From Lithobates sylvaticus (taxonomy: Eukaryota; Chordata; Amphibia; Anura; Ranidae), in assembly GCA_028564925.1 (NCBI GenBank), contig CM053034.1, positions 153,305,356-153,369,355 of the forward strand: a DNA stretch of 64,000 bases. The letters run 5' to 3'. Positions 23,975 to 35,018 of this stretch are shown here, piece by piece. Numbering within the stretch: the first letter of the stretch is position 1; every line of letters starts with the position of its first letter. The notes beneath the pieces were generated by a model that did no database searches, was not told the DNA's origin, and was given only the letters and a program-made list of their open reading frames with translations. The translations under genes were made by a program, and so were the position numbers.

Positions 23975-24110
23975 CAGTGATGGTGAACTTTGGCACCCCA
24001 GATGTTTTGGAACTACATTTCCTATAATGCTCAACTACACTGCAGAGTGCATGAGCATCATGGGAAATGTAGTTCTAAAACATCTGGGGTGCCAAGGTTC
24101 GCCATCACTG
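23975..24110. mobile_element. 136-bp palindromic hAT MITE, 8-bp duplication
   Basis: Starts CAGTGATGGTGAACTTTGGC and ends in the inverse, almost wholly self-complementary (GATGTTTTGGAACTACATTTCC pairs with its mirror; arms of ~60 bp). Perfect 8-bp repeats GACTAGGC at 23967-23974 and 24111-24118 show a hAT-type insertion into the Tc1 transposase gene, hence younger than the Tc1 copy. Confidence 0.93.
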
Positions 24111-24903
24111 GACTAGGCCATTCCAACTCATTTATATGTTTCCCCTTATACCACTCAAGTGTTGCTATAGCAGTGTGTTTTGGGTCAATGTCCTGCTGGA
24201 AGGTGAACCTCCATCCTAGCCTCAAATCACACACAGAGTGGTACAGGTTTTGCTCAAGAATATCCCTGTATTTAGCACCATCCATCTTTCCCTCAACTCC
24301 GACCAGTTTCCCCCCGACTGCTGAAAAACATCCCCACAGCTTGATGCTGCCACCACCATGTTTCAATGGTGTTCTTTAGGTGATGTGATGTGTTTGGTTT
24401 GTGCCAGACATAGTGTTTTCTTTGCTGGCCAAAAAATAAAATGTTAGTCTCATCAGACCAGAGCACATTCCTCAGTACATTTTGGGAGTCTCCAACATGC
24501 CTTTTCGCAAAGTCAAAATGTGCCATTTTGTTTTTTGTTGAAAATATTGGCTTTCTTCTGGCCTCTCTGACATAAAGCCCCACTCTATGGAGCGTACGGC
24601 TTATTGTCGTCCTATGTACAGATACTCCCGTCTCTGCTGTGGAACTCTGCAGCTCCTCCAGGGTTCCAGGTCTCTGTTCTGCCTCTCTGATTAATGCCCT
24701 CCTTGCCCGGTCCATGAGTTTTGGTGTGCGGCCATCTATTGGCAGGTTTGCTGTTGTGCCATGTTCTTTCCATTTGGTTATGATAGATTTCATGGTGATC
24801 CTAAGTATCATCAAAGATTTGGATATTTTTTTAAACCTAACCCTGACTTGTACTTCTCAACAACATTGTCCTTTACTTGTTTGGAGAGTTCCTTGGTCTG
24901 CAT
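23990..24903 (-). pseudogene. Tc1-type transposase, broken
   Basis: DDE/D cut-and-paste transposase. The ATG at 24903 gives MQTKELSKQVKDNVVEKYKS, the helix-turn-helix start, then a frameshift within the first 30 codons. The main frame continues with ITKWKEHGTTANLP, GRTPKLMDRARRALIREA (second helix-turn-helix) and VLWSDETNILFFG (first catalytic Asp). A further frame holds [16 protein letters not shown] and [11 protein letters not shown] (second Asp). The MITE at 23975-24110 lies beyond this, in the region of the third acidic residue. Normal length is about 340 codons. Not functional as read. Confidence 0.85.
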
Positions 24904-25258
24904 GACAGTGTTTGGTTAGTGGTGCCTCTTGTTTAGGTGTTGCAGCCTCTGGGGCCTTTCAAAAAGGTGTGTATATGTAATGACAGATCATGTGACACTT
25001 AAATTGCACACTCATTTAACTAATTATGTGACTTCTGAAGGTAATTAGTTGCACCAGAGCTTTTTATGGGCTTCATAACAAAGGGGGTGAATAGATACGC
25101 ACATGCCAATTATCATTTTTTTTTATTTCTGAAAAATACTTTTATGCATATATTTTTCTAATTTTGCTTCACCAACTTAGACTATTGTGTTCTGATCCAT
25201 CACATAAAGGGTTAAAGGGTTAACTTTGTTTTACCTCACTTCACTGCATAGCCCAGAG

Positions 25259-26642
25259 GTTTAAAGTGGTAAACCCACTCTCATCATTTCTAAACTACTG
25301 CCATAGTGGTTATCTATAAGGATATACATATATATATATATATATACAATATCTTTACCTGTCAAATGTCTCCCCTCTGTCTGTTATGAGACCCGAAAAA
25401 TGGCAGATTCTGTGGGTGGGTCTGTGTTCCGGAGCTCGGTGGGTGGATTTGTGATATCAGTAGACTCCCCGCCCACCTCTACACTCCCCTTGTCAACATG
25501 CATTTTCTCCTGTGTATTTCTTACACTGAACTTCTGCTATGATCACTAGCATCCAGTCAAAACCCAGAAAAGTCACCACATGACTTCAATGAGGATGAAA
25601 GTGTAGCGCTATAATCAAAATGTAAGTGAATCAACTTACTATGTACCAAATGAAATGAATCAACTATAAAAAATTAGTTTATGGTGCACAGAAGTGACTC
25701 TGTGTAGTGAACTAATAAACCATAAAAAGTCCAATGTGATAAACAAAGTAAAATGAACACAATGTGGATAAAAAGTCCCAAAAGAAACCAATGGTGAAAT
25801 CAGGACATGGGTATCTTGAAAGATCTTCTCACAAACACTTTCTGAGATGTAATAATAACAGATATGCGCTTACCAGAACCAATGGACCCCCTGTCAGTGA
25901 CAGAGGGCCAAACGGGCATAGGAAGGCTCGAATAGCCGACAGCCTGGGCATTCACTGGACTTCTGAAGATAAACTGATGGAATCAGCTGGTCTTGTCTCG
26001 GCTCTCCCAAGGCGATAAGGACAGGGGGTCCATTGTGTTCATTTTACTTTGTTTATCACATTGGACTTTTTATGGTTTATTAGTTCATTAGACAGTGTCA
26101 CTTCTGTGCACCATAAACTAATTTTTATAGTTGATTCATTAGATTTTGTACATAGTAAGTTGATTCACTTACATTTTGATTATAGCGCTACACTTTCATC
26201 CTCATTGTCTTTTGAATTTTTGGCACTGTAGCAGCTCCATTATTTTTGCAAAATTTTTGTTGTTCATTTATGAGTTTAGCGCAATCACTTTCTTTCCATT
26301 CACACCACATGACTTCAGCATGCCCAGTCATGCTGAGGTGTGGAGCAGCCAATCCTGGGAGAGCTGGAGAAGAAAGGAGGAGGGGATCTGAAGTTCACAG
26401 AATGCCTCTCTCAGACTCGTGCATGAGACGTGTAAATCACCTGTCACTCACAGCAAGGGGGAAGAACAGACTGCTATTTCTCTGTCTGTCCGTTTTTATC
26501 TTACTAAAAAATATAAGAGGACTGCTCAGAGCTGGATTAACTCTTCATGGCATAACTGGGCACAGATGACATGAAATCCTATACTTTACAAGGTGCAAGC
26601 CTTAATTAAAAAAAATAAAAATCAGGTTTACATCCACTTTAA
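25259..26642. mobile_element. Repeat with TTTAAAGTGG ends, split by foldback insertion
   Basis: Left end GTTTAAAGTGGTAAACCC, right end GGTTTACATCCACTTTAAC, so the termini are inverted. The interior includes an (AT)n run at 25327-25348. The foldback insertion at 25589-26302 sits inside. The class is unknown; no ORF. Confidence 0.5.
25589..26302 (+). mobile_element. Foldback insertion with 15-bp duplication (copy 2)
   Basis: Identical 15-bp direct repeats CACCACATGACTTCA at 25574-25588 and 26303-26317. Inverted arms of about 177 bp lie at 25591-25767 and 26028-26205 (shared GAGGATGAAAGTGTAGCGCT and inverse). Inner arms AATGGACCCCCTGTC/GACAGGGGGTCCATT close the loop. The 3' end has GAGTTTAGCGCAATCACTTT, comparable to the GCGC-then-T-rich end of copy 1. 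No ORF. Confidence 0.8.
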
Positions 26643-27221
26643 CTTAGACAGGTACTCTTCATTCCCCCAGTACTTTTATTACGCTATGAGTACTTTATTA
26701 AAGTACACATTACACAGTAGTTCACGTTTCTGTGCTCATGTCAAAAAACAAAATAAAAGACAGTTCCCTAATTTTACCTGTAAAGCACACCCTAACACTT
26801 ATTCTCCCCATCTCTGAATCCATAACACAGCCTAACCCCTAAACCAAGCTGTTCACTCTTAAAGAATAGATTTAAAAAAAAAATGAAAAAGTATAGTGCT
26901 GAAATGTACAGATTTAAAACTTACTATTAGCATATACTGTAGGTTGACTCCAATTTTCTGATCATCTACCTGCTGTGGCTCCTTTTCACTCACTGCTGTC
27001 ACTAGTGACCAAGGGAAAACTAGTTAAGGAGCAGTTGGGGAAAGGCTACAGTGGGCAGCAATAAAATGCAGGTATCTAGTTTTTCAAAAGAGCAAAGATT
27101 GGAGTCAACACATTCATTTAAAACAATTATAACTAATTTCCAAAGCTGTATTTGTTTGAACTTTTTAATCTACTGAGACCACTTTAACCTTCTTCTAACA
27201 ATTAATATTTATTATTACTTT
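26643..27221. other. No recognisable feature
   Basis: A/T-rich sequence without a supported gene or repeat end. Confidence 0.5.
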
Positions 27222-27545
27222 AATTAGAGTTGGGTAAACTATTCGGCTGTTCGGATTGGCCTGGTTGTCGAACACCTGAATTATCGTGGCGTTCTACCGT
27301 TTGTCCGGCCCCCTGAAGGACCATAATGCACTGCACCGCCGCACAGTGCATTGGAAGCCCTGATTGGCTGAAGCAATGAAAGCTTTGACCATAATTCTCT
27401 GGATACAATTCTTAGGAATCTCTCCTCCCACTCCTCTTCTTCCTTTTTCTTTAAGCTTAAATATATGTTTGACACTGATATACATTGATAGGGCTAATAC
27501 TATTACCTATTATCCTTGTGATGTATACTATTATACATTTTTTTA
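27222..27545 (+). mobile_element. hAT GTTGAGC-family fragment
   Basis: Begins TAGAGTTGGGTAAAC, a diverged family terminus, then GAACACC and CCATAATGCACTG words shared with 60-115, and GATTGGCTGAAGC/GCTTTGACC reminiscent of the CCAAT hairpin block. Right part lost or merged with the next element. Confidence 0.55.
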
Positions 27546-28150
27546 GGTAGCACCCCAGCGCACGGAAGCTTCATGCGCCTCACCATGCTTTCCTCGGATC
27601 CCCACAATATTATGTGGAGACTCGACGAAGGCCCCCTGTCCCCTACTGGGGGGTTTCGCCCCTCACCACGGGTAATTTGTAAATCCCTTGATTTTTTCAC
27701 TGTATTTATATGCTTTATATTTTTTTTATGTTCCTTTTTTTCTTCTCTAAGATTGATTGTACTGGATCTCCCTTTCCTTTTCTCTTTCTTTTGTCCGCGC
27801 AGGTCAGATCGAGAAATCACTGCACTAAGACAAATAAGGTACTTAGCACGAGAATTTATTTGATATGGCTCCTTTAAACATTTTATCATTGAATGTGCAG
27901 GGTTTTAATGTGCCACACAAACGTACAAAAGCATTTCGGTCGTTCCAAGCTAAGAAGGCACACATTGTCTGTCTTCAAGAAACGCATTTTACTCTAACTA
28001 CAACTCCCAAATTTGTTAATACCGCCTACCCACAAGTATATACAGCTTTGGCTGGCATTAAAAAGCGTGGCACTCTCACAGCATTTCATCGTTCCACACC
28101 AGTCACATTGCATTCAGAAATTAAAGATCCAGAAGGACATTACCTATTAC
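27546..28150 (+). mobile_element. L1/Tx1-type LINE fragment, start of ORF2
   Basis: From 27865 a frame opens MAPLNILSLNVQGFNVPHKR and CLQETHF, the EEP endonuclease start, clearly related to the ORF2 start of the 14.5-kb LINE but a different subfamily. Upstream 27546-27864 is the ORF1-ORF2 spacer. The coding part stops after about 95 codons where a Harbinger element begins at 28154. The remainder was not found on the other side. Confidence 0.75.
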
Positions 28151-28671
28151 TAATGCCCCGTACACATGGTCGGAAATTCCGATGACCAAATCCAAAGACC
28201 AGATCATTTCCGTTGGATTTTGTCGGAAGCTGGTGTTGCGTACACACGGTCGGACAACGTTGTCAGAAATTTCCGGTCGTCAAAAACGCTGTGACGTAAG
28301 CCGTGTACGACGGGACTAGAAAAGGGAAGTTCAGCACCACGTCCGGCACCCTTTGGGCTCCTTCTTCTGATTTTGTGTTTATCGCGTGTTAGTAGAAGTT
28401 TGGTTAGAGACGATTCGCGCTTTTCAGACTTGTGCTTCAGATCGTTACTGCTCTACAGTTTGTGCTTGTCGGTGCGTATCTGTTTATCAGTGCATGTAGT
28501 CAGTTTGCATTTGTTTGTCATTGCGGCCTATATCTTGATATCTTCTTGATATAGGACGCTTTGATTTCCACTGCTTATTGTCTGCTCGTTTCTGGTATTC
28601 ATTTCGTTCTTTCAGGCCTTGCTGTTTATCGGTGCTTTCTGTTAGTCTGACCAGCCGACCGTTTTGAAGCC

Positions 28672-30335
28672 ATGTTTCGTGTACGTACTCGTCGTAGAGT
28701 TCGTGCTGTGCAGGGGCTTGGTGTTGGGCTTTTAGCTCTGACACAAGCCTAGTCCATGAAGAGGGCGAGGAGGAGTTCATGGACCAAAAATTGGTTGCTC
28801 CAGCGTGACCAATTCTCGCACATACCCCGTTTTTCACCGTCTGTTGGCTTTGCTGACCCCTTATATCAGCAGGCAGGATACCTGCATGAGGCAAGCCATC
28901 ACTCCGGAGCAGAGGCTAGTTGCCACGTTGAGGTACTTGGCGACAGGGAGAAGCCTTCAGGACCTCAAGTTCTCCACAGGCATCTCCCCCCAGGCTCTGG
29001 GTATCATTATTCCAGAGACCTGTTCTGCCATCATACAGGTCCTGCAGAAGGACTATATTAAGGTAAGATTTCTCCTTTAACATCAGATGCTATGTGTTTA
29101 CTGTTTGCTAATGTATTGTATTTCTTTCCTAGTTCCCTAATTACCAGGATTGCAATATGCTGTAATATGCTGTGCCCCTTTGTCCTCATGCATGCTGGAA
29201 GCTTGGAATGCTTTTTTTTTTGTCCTTCATGCATTTTTGCTTTCACTTACCTCCCCAGCATGTTCTTCTGGGCCCATATACACCTATGGCCTAGTCACTT
29301 AGCAATGTATTTTGTCACTTAGCAATGTATTGGTTTCCCCTAAACACCCCCTAAAATATCCTCAAATGTTATGTGTGTGTTTAACTTCATGCAGAGTCCC
29401 CAAGGTTTTTTTTTGGTGGGCCAAACTCATTATGAACCCCCCTCCCCCAACTGCTAGATCAGCTGATACCAATCCTCTATCTGCTGACTTTGCCAAACCC
29501 AATACACACTATATCTACCTCTTTAGTGGTCATATTATTGCTAAATGCAGCAAAGCATGTAGTGCAAGGGCCTGCTTCAATACTTTCAAATGCTAAATGT
29601 TTTAAAATTATTATTTTTTTACTCCTATTATTATCTTGATAAGTAATAGCGGAATGTCAAATGTGCTTCCATTTGTTAATTTTGTGTTTTATTTTTGGGA
29701 TTATGACACTTCTTACCTGTCCGGTGGGCTGCCAATAGTGTAAAGTAAGGAGGGTCTGGCCAAACTATCACACATTATTTATGCATTCAGCTCTCAATGA
29801 AGTTGAGAGGGTTACCTGTCCAATACATCCCACCCCCCTTATTTTTGGCAATGGGCCATCAGAAGTGGGGGGGTGGATGGGGGGTGAGGAATCTGCTAAG
29901 GGGACCTTATACTTTGGTTTTTAAATACTGTTTTGCATAAATGTTATACTGATCTTGTTCCAAAATGTTTGTGTCTAATCCGCTTGCAATGTTTATGTGC
30001 AAAAAGACTCTTTTTTTTTTTCTTGTTTGACTCCACAGTTTCCTTCAACGCCACAGGAATGGCAGACTGTGGCCTCCCACTTTGCCAGCCATTGGGACTT
30101 TCCCAACTGTGGAGGTGCAATTGATGGGAAACACGTCCGCATCGTCCCACCCCCCAACTCGGGGTCCTACTATTATAATTACAAGGGGTATAATAATATT
30201 GTGATGTTGGCGGTGGTGTCAGCGACCTATGACTTCCTGTATGTATGTGAACGTGGGGAAAAATGGCCGGATATCGGATGGTGGAGTCATCGCGCAGACG
30301 GAGTTCTACTGGCGTCTCCAGAGTGGCAGTCTGGG
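28672..30335 (+). pseudogene. HARBI1-like Harbinger transposase, two exons, broken
   Basis: DDE nuclease of PIF/Harbinger transposons. Exon 1 (28672-29062) starts MFRVRTRRRVRAVQ, has a TAG at 28750 and a frameshift near 28815, then reads FHRLLALLTPYISRQDT, ITPEQRLVATLRYLATGRS and LGIIIPETCSAIIQVLQKDY, the conserved N-terminal part. A GTAAGA donor follows at 29063. A long pyrimidine tract and CCACAG acceptor at 30033-30038 lead, in matching phase, to exon 2: PQEWQTVASHF, then GGAIDGKHVRI (first catalytic Asp), YYNYKGYNNIV and FLYV. A frameshift then separates the SDGGV block with the second Asp (visible in another frame near 30270). The C-terminus with the final Glu is lost. Confidence 0.85.
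29063..30038 (+). other. Predicted intron of Harbinger transposase
   Basis: GTAAGA at 29063 and a T-rich tract ending CCACAG at 30038. Joining leaves the frame open (phase 0). About 976 bp, without coding similarity inside. Confidence 0.7.
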
Positions 30336-30340
30336 CTTGC

Positions 30341-31060
30341 AATTTTGTGCTATAAACAAAAAAAGATAGACAATTTTGAAAAAACTTTCTGCTATAAAAC
30401 ACATTCAATAGAAAAATGTAAAAAATCTAATTTTGTATTATTCTGCTACATATTTTTGGGTAAAAAAATCCCAATAAGCGTAAATTGAGTAGTTTACGCA
30501 AACGTTATAGCGTCTACAAACTATGGGATATATTTATGGAATTTTTTTTATACAAGTAATGACTTATAGCGGTCCTGCGATATTGCGGCAGACAATTGGA
30601 TACTAACTGACACTTTGACACTTTGCGGGAACCAGTGACGCTAATACAGTGATCAGTGCAAAAAATTGCAATGTCACTGTACTAATGACACTGGCTGGGA
30701 AGGGGTTAAACATCTAAGGAGATTAAAGGGTTAACTATGTGCCTAGCCAGTGTTTTTGTGTACTGTATGTGCTGCTTTTACTAGGGGAAGAGATGGATTT
30801 TATTCTCTGTTTCACAGGTACACAAAATGCATCCCTTCCCCCCTTTCAGAACGGAGATCTGCCTTGTTTACATAGGCAGATTCATGTTCTGTGTGTTTCA
30901 CACACGAACAGCAGGTGCTGGCGGACATCCATTGCCCGACTCCTGCAGAATGGCTTCTGCTGTGATTAATCAGCAGAAGCGGGCCACTGGCACACGTGCG
31001 CCACTTAGACGGAAGTCCAGAATCACGTATACTTATAGTATGTGATTCTGCACAGGTTCA
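30341..31060 (+). mobile_element. Family A MITE, copy A3, both ends worn
   Basis: Starts inside the family at TTTTGTGCTATAAACAAAAA, runs through AATTGGATACTAACTGACAC, and ends near ATGTGATTCTGCACAGG, just short of the TTAA end. Hairpin at 30784-30841 (GGGGAAGAGATGGATTTT against its near mirror). Confidence 0.7.
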
Positions 31061-31202
31061 GATATACTTTCAGAAAGCTCTAGCCTTTCGCCAGATACGA
31101 CCAAGAGAAAGGTTGTATCACATAGGATTTCAAACTGCTGCTGCTTTGCAGCTACTTTGGCAAAAGGGAAATGGCAAGAGTGAAAGTGTGGGGTGTAACA
31201 TT

Positions 31203-31425
31203 GGGGGTTATTTACGAAAGGCAAATCTACTTGGAAGTGCAGTCGCTGTAGATCCGAGGGGGACATGCAAGGAAAATAAAAAACAGCATTTTAGCTTGCA
31301 CATGATTGGATGATAAAATCAGCAGAGCTTCCCCTAATTTCAGATCTCCCCCTCAGATGTACAGCGATTGCACTTCCAAGTTCACTTGTAGTGCAAAGTG
31401 GATTTGCCTTTCGTAAATAACCCCC
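31203..31425. mobile_element. 223-bp MITE with GGGGGTTATTTACG ends
   Basis: Termini GGGGGTTATTTACGAAAGGC and its inverse. Inner TGGAAGTGCAGTCGCTGTA is mirrored at 31360-31378. The flanks carry CATT at 31199-31202 and 31426-31429, a possible 4-bp duplication. No ORF. The superfamily is not assigned. Confidence 0.8.
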
Positions 31426-31605
31426 CATTGTGTTACTAGGCTGCCCAACACTGGCTTAATTGCATGGGAAGAAACATGAGATGTGACATTTCCTGACATC
31501 ATGGCAGCAATAAGGACATTGGGCATTTATTACATGGACATTTTTCACCAGAATATCTGAAGACAAGCTGTTTGGGTGCATGCATAAAATGCATAGAATG
31601 TCTAA

Positions 31606-32004
31606 TGCCCCGTACACACGGTCGGAATTTCCGACGGAAAATATCCTATCGGACCATGTTGTCGGAAATTCGGACCGTGTGTGGGCTCCATCGGACTTTT
31701 TCCGTCGGAATTTCCGACTGAAAAGTTTGAGATCCTGCTCTCAAATTTTCCAACAACAAAGTCCGATCTGACTTTTTCCGATCGTGTGTAGAGAATTCCG
31801 ACGGACAAAGTGCCACGCATGCTCAGATCAAATTACGAGACCAAAGCTATTGGCTACTAGCCTCTACGTAGTTCCGTCGTACACAACGAACGTCACCACG
31901 TTCAGAATGATCAGATTTTCTGACAACTTTGTCCGACCGTGTGTATGCAACACCAGTGTCCGATGGATTTTGTGGTCGGAATTTCTGACCGTGTGTACGG
32001 GGCA
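31606..32004 (-). mobile_element. PIF/Harbinger MITE, complete, TAA duplication
   Basis: Termini TGCCCCGTACACACGGTCGG and inverse, flanked by TAA at 31603-31605 and 32005-32007. Interior CTATTGGCTACTAGCCTCTA matches the inverse of 2970-2990. The left terminus is nearly identical to that of the coding Harbinger element 3.4 kb upstream. Confidence 0.9.
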
Positions 32005-32007
32005 TAA

Positions 32008-33285
32008 GAATGTATATGTTTCCAGAAAAGTCTTTCTTAGTACCTAATCTCTGTAATTCAATTTAGTAGTCTATTTGAATGTCTGGCTCAATGATAGAAA
32101 TAGAAGAATAGGTACAGGAGCCTCTGAAGAACACCAAGGACTAATGGGGGATATAAGGGCTGATAAGTGACAATAGTCGTTGTGTATGGGGGATATATTA
32201 TCACTAGCACATGTAAGAGTTATGACTCAATGTGTTAGCCAACTGGGACTCTCATCATTTATTAAAATTACCATTTTTACCAATTACCATTTTTAAAATT
32301 ACCATTTTGAATCCTACCTCTTCAGGTGCTATACGTAATGCCTGAGGAAGGAATCTAACAGGTCCCCAGATCTTCCACCTTAAATAACTTAAGTTACCAG
32401 TAAAGGGTATCATTTACATTCCAAACGTTTTACATTAATCACTGCCCAAGATGGTATACGACTCTACCTCTGAAAACCTCCTCTGAGAGACATCATTGTG
32501 ACAAGCTCGAACTTGGTCAAGATCAGAACTCTTTCACTATATCTTTGAATTATTTGAAATGAGAACAGTGAGCGAATCCTTACCTGTAAAGTGTCTGTAA
32601 ATATCAAGTTATCCAACAACGAACAACAGTCACCCTCTCATGCTGTCAAAAGCATGTTTAAATTATAATGAAATGGAAAATGCTTCTGCTGAACAACTTT
32701 TTCCGCAATCTTACTGAAACGTATTTCAACTGTATCCATGAACATTAACAAAAACAAATATGTGGAGAGGACCATTAAAAGTAACTAAAACTGTAACTGT
32801 GAAAGGGTAGAAGGTCAACAAACAGCAGAAAGGGCATATTGGGTGGTTATTCAGAATCCAATACTATAGTGACTATTCACTGAAATATGCCAACTGGGGC
32901 ATAATAGCAAGGAAACTTCTGCTGACCTCAGAGAGTTTCCATGTCATAGTGCCCAGATCAGCACTGTTCAAGCTATATGAATATGTCCTTTTTTCTTTGG
33001 TTCCCGTTACTAATGAAGGTATTGCCAAGCCCGAATGACTGTGACCACAAGAAGTTGGTAGTTATTTATATTTAATACTGCGCTTTTTTACTTTATGAAT
33101 GTTCTGTTTTTAACCTATAGCTTATTCAGCATACACAATATCAGTCTGTCCTAGTGATGGATACCATATTGAAAGTCTTATTGGTGAAAATACCAGAGAG
33201 ATGAAGTTTCTAGTCCCAATCAGATATTAAATTTTTCCAGTGTAGGCCAGGGAAAAAAGCAAGTACCTTGCTCGTTTCTATGGGA
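32008..33285. other. No recognisable feature
   Basis: No supported gene. A local duplication of TTACCATTTTTA words lies near 32268-32310. Confidence 0.5.
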
Positions 33286-33289
33286 AACT

Positions 33290-33927
33290 CAGTTATTTTA
33301 CTTTATTTGTTTTTAATGATTCTTACTCTGAATGGTCTAAGGTTATTAGTGGTGTACCCCAAGGTTTAGTGTTGGAACCCTTACCTTTTAATATATTTAT
33401 AAATTATATAGAGTCTGGGATTAAAAGTATAATTTCAGTGTTTGCAGATGACACCAAGCTATGCAGTGTAATAACGTCCCTACAGGATGTCTCCAACTTT
33501 CAAGCCAATCTCGATGCATGATTTAATTGGGCAACTAAGTAGCAAATTAGGTTTAATATTGATAAATGTAAAGTTATGCACTTGGGGCTAAGAATATGCA
33601 TGCGTAATACATACTAGGAAAAGAACAGCTGGGGGAGTTAATGGTGGAGAAGAATCTGGGTGTTCTGGTAGATCATAAGCTTAATAATAGCATACAATGC
33701 TAAGCTGCGGTTTCCAAAACAAGCTAAATCATTTCTTCTATTAAGAGAGGTATAGACTCCAAAGAGAGAGATATAATTTTTCCCCTGTACAAATCATTAG
33801 TTAGACCTCATCTTGAATATGCAGTTCAGTTTTGGGCACCAATTCACAAAAGGGATATCAGGGAACTGGAGAAAGTGGGAAGGGCAACCAGACTTATAAG
33901 AGGCATGGAGGAGCCTGTAAACAAGAT
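33290..33927 (+). mobile_element. CR1-like LINE fragment (reverse transcriptase)
   Basis: Translates with interruptions to VISGVPQGLVLEPLPFNIFI, then VFADDTKLCSV (catalytic FADD box), RFNIDKCKVMHLG, and later [16 protein letters not shown] and LEKVGRATRLI. These are CR1-group RT and thumb motifs in order. Several stops and frame changes. The right end is cut by a Tc1 fragment near 33930. Confidence 0.8.
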
Positions 33928-33929
33928 TA

Positions 33930-34455
33930 AAGCATGGATCCATCCTGCCTTGTATCAACGATTCAGGCTGGTGGTGGTGGTGTAATGGTGTGGGGGATAT
34001 TTTCTTGCCACACTTTGGGCCTCTTAGTACCAATTGAGCATTGTTTAAATGCCACAGCCTACCTGAGTATTGTTGCTGACCATGGCCATCCCATTATGTC
34101 TACAGTGTACCCATCTTCTGATGGCTACTTCCAGCAGAATAGTGCACCATGTCACAAAGCTCAAATCATCAAATTATCTCAAACTGGTTTCTTGAACAGT
34201 TTATTTACAGTTCACTGTACTCTAATGGCCGCCACATCATAGGGATGTGGTGGAACGGGAGATTTGCATCATGGATGTGCAGCCGACAAATCTGCAGCAA
34301 CTGCGTGATGCTATCATGTCAATGTGGACCAAAATCCCTAAGGAATGTTTCCAACACCTTGTTGAATCTTTGCCATGAAGAATTAAGGCAGTTCTGAAGG
34401 CAAAAGGGGGGTTTCCACCAGGAACTAGCAAGCTGTACCTAATAAAGTGTCTGGT
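33930..34455 (+). pseudogene. Tc1-type transposase, C-terminal half (second family)
   Basis: Reads GGGGVMVWGIFSCHTLG, then DGYFQQNSAPCHKA (the second catalytic position reads Asn in place of Asp), and after frame changes a MDVQPTNLQQLRDAIMS-type C-terminus, ending TACCTAATAAAGTGTCTGGT. About 170 of ~340 codons remain. Closely related to the piece at 57879-58165, and different from the Tc1 at 23.6 kb. Confidence 0.8.
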
Positions 34456-34499
34456 GAGTTTAGTGAACTTGGTGTTGAGATATTTACTTTAAGATCATC

Positions 34500-34845
34500 A
34501 CAGAGGACAAGGCACTGATCAATGTGTAAAAAATAACACTGGCAGGGAAGGGGTTAACACTAGGGGGCGATCAAAGGGTTACCTGTGTTCCCTGGGTGTG
34601 TTCTAACGGTGTGGGGGATGGGCTCACTGGGACAACACAGAGATCGCTCTGCCCCCTCTCCAAAGCACCTTGTTCCCATGTTGATGAGGAGAAGGGCCTC
34701 TCCCCCACAACCCTGGGCCAGTGGCTATGGGGGTGCGGAGGATGACTTTACCACTTTAACAAGGGGGCCCTCAGATCCCTCCTCCCCATGTAAATGAGTA
34801 TGGGGTACATAAAACCCCTACTCATTCACCAAAAAAGTGGATTTA
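34500..34845 (-). mobile_element. Family A scrap plus inverted family D piece
   Basis: 34535-34600 has GGCAGGGAAGGGGTTAA and GATCAAAGGGTTA, as in copies A2 and A3. 34640-34845 is family D inverted (CACCTTGTTCCCATGTTGAT, ACAAGGGGGCCCTCAGATC, CTACTCATTCACCAAAAAAG). Confidence 0.55.
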
Positions 34846-34922
34846 GCACTCTGATGTTTAGGCAGGGTGGCTATTAAATGTATCTGCCAAGTGACAGTTG
34901 TCTTGGCCAATTGATAGGAGGT

Positions 34923-35018
34923 CAATTGATTTCACCCTAATTCTGGAATTTCTGCGCTTCTCTCTTTTGCCAATTGATTTCACCCTAATTCTGGAATTGC
35001 TGCGCTTCTCTCTTTTGC
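34923..35018 (+). repeat. 48-bp tandem duplication
   Basis: CAATTGATTTCACCCTAATT ... CTCTCTTTTGC occurs twice in tandem with one base difference. Confidence 0.95.

Larger units (their letters stand above)
23605..25205 (-). mobile_element. Tc1/mariner element carrying a nested MITE
   Basis: Terminal regions facing each other (CTATTCACCCCC near 23750 and its inverse near 25095, plus GTGAAGCA-type sub-terminal words at 23690 and inverse at 25170) bracket a Tc1-type transposase gene on the minus strand. Length about 1.6 kb, including a 136-bp MITE at 23975-24110. The outer limits are approximate; a TA duplication was not resolved. Confidence 0.8.
28154..30340 (+). mobile_element. PIF/Harbinger element, 3' end missing
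   Basis: The left terminus TGCCCCGTACACATGGTCGG follows TAA (28151-28153), as in the MITE at 31606. A subterminal stretch (28290-28400) with ACGACGGGACTAGA and CTTCTTCTGATTTTGTGTTT is echoed at 57540-57625. It carries a two-exon HARBI1-like transposase gene. The right part ends where family A copy A3 starts (about 30341); no right terminus remains. Confidence 0.85.

Noticed and set aside
32337-32352. CCTGAGGAAGG word as a second hammerhead core
   Set aside because: No stem II or GAAA core follows.
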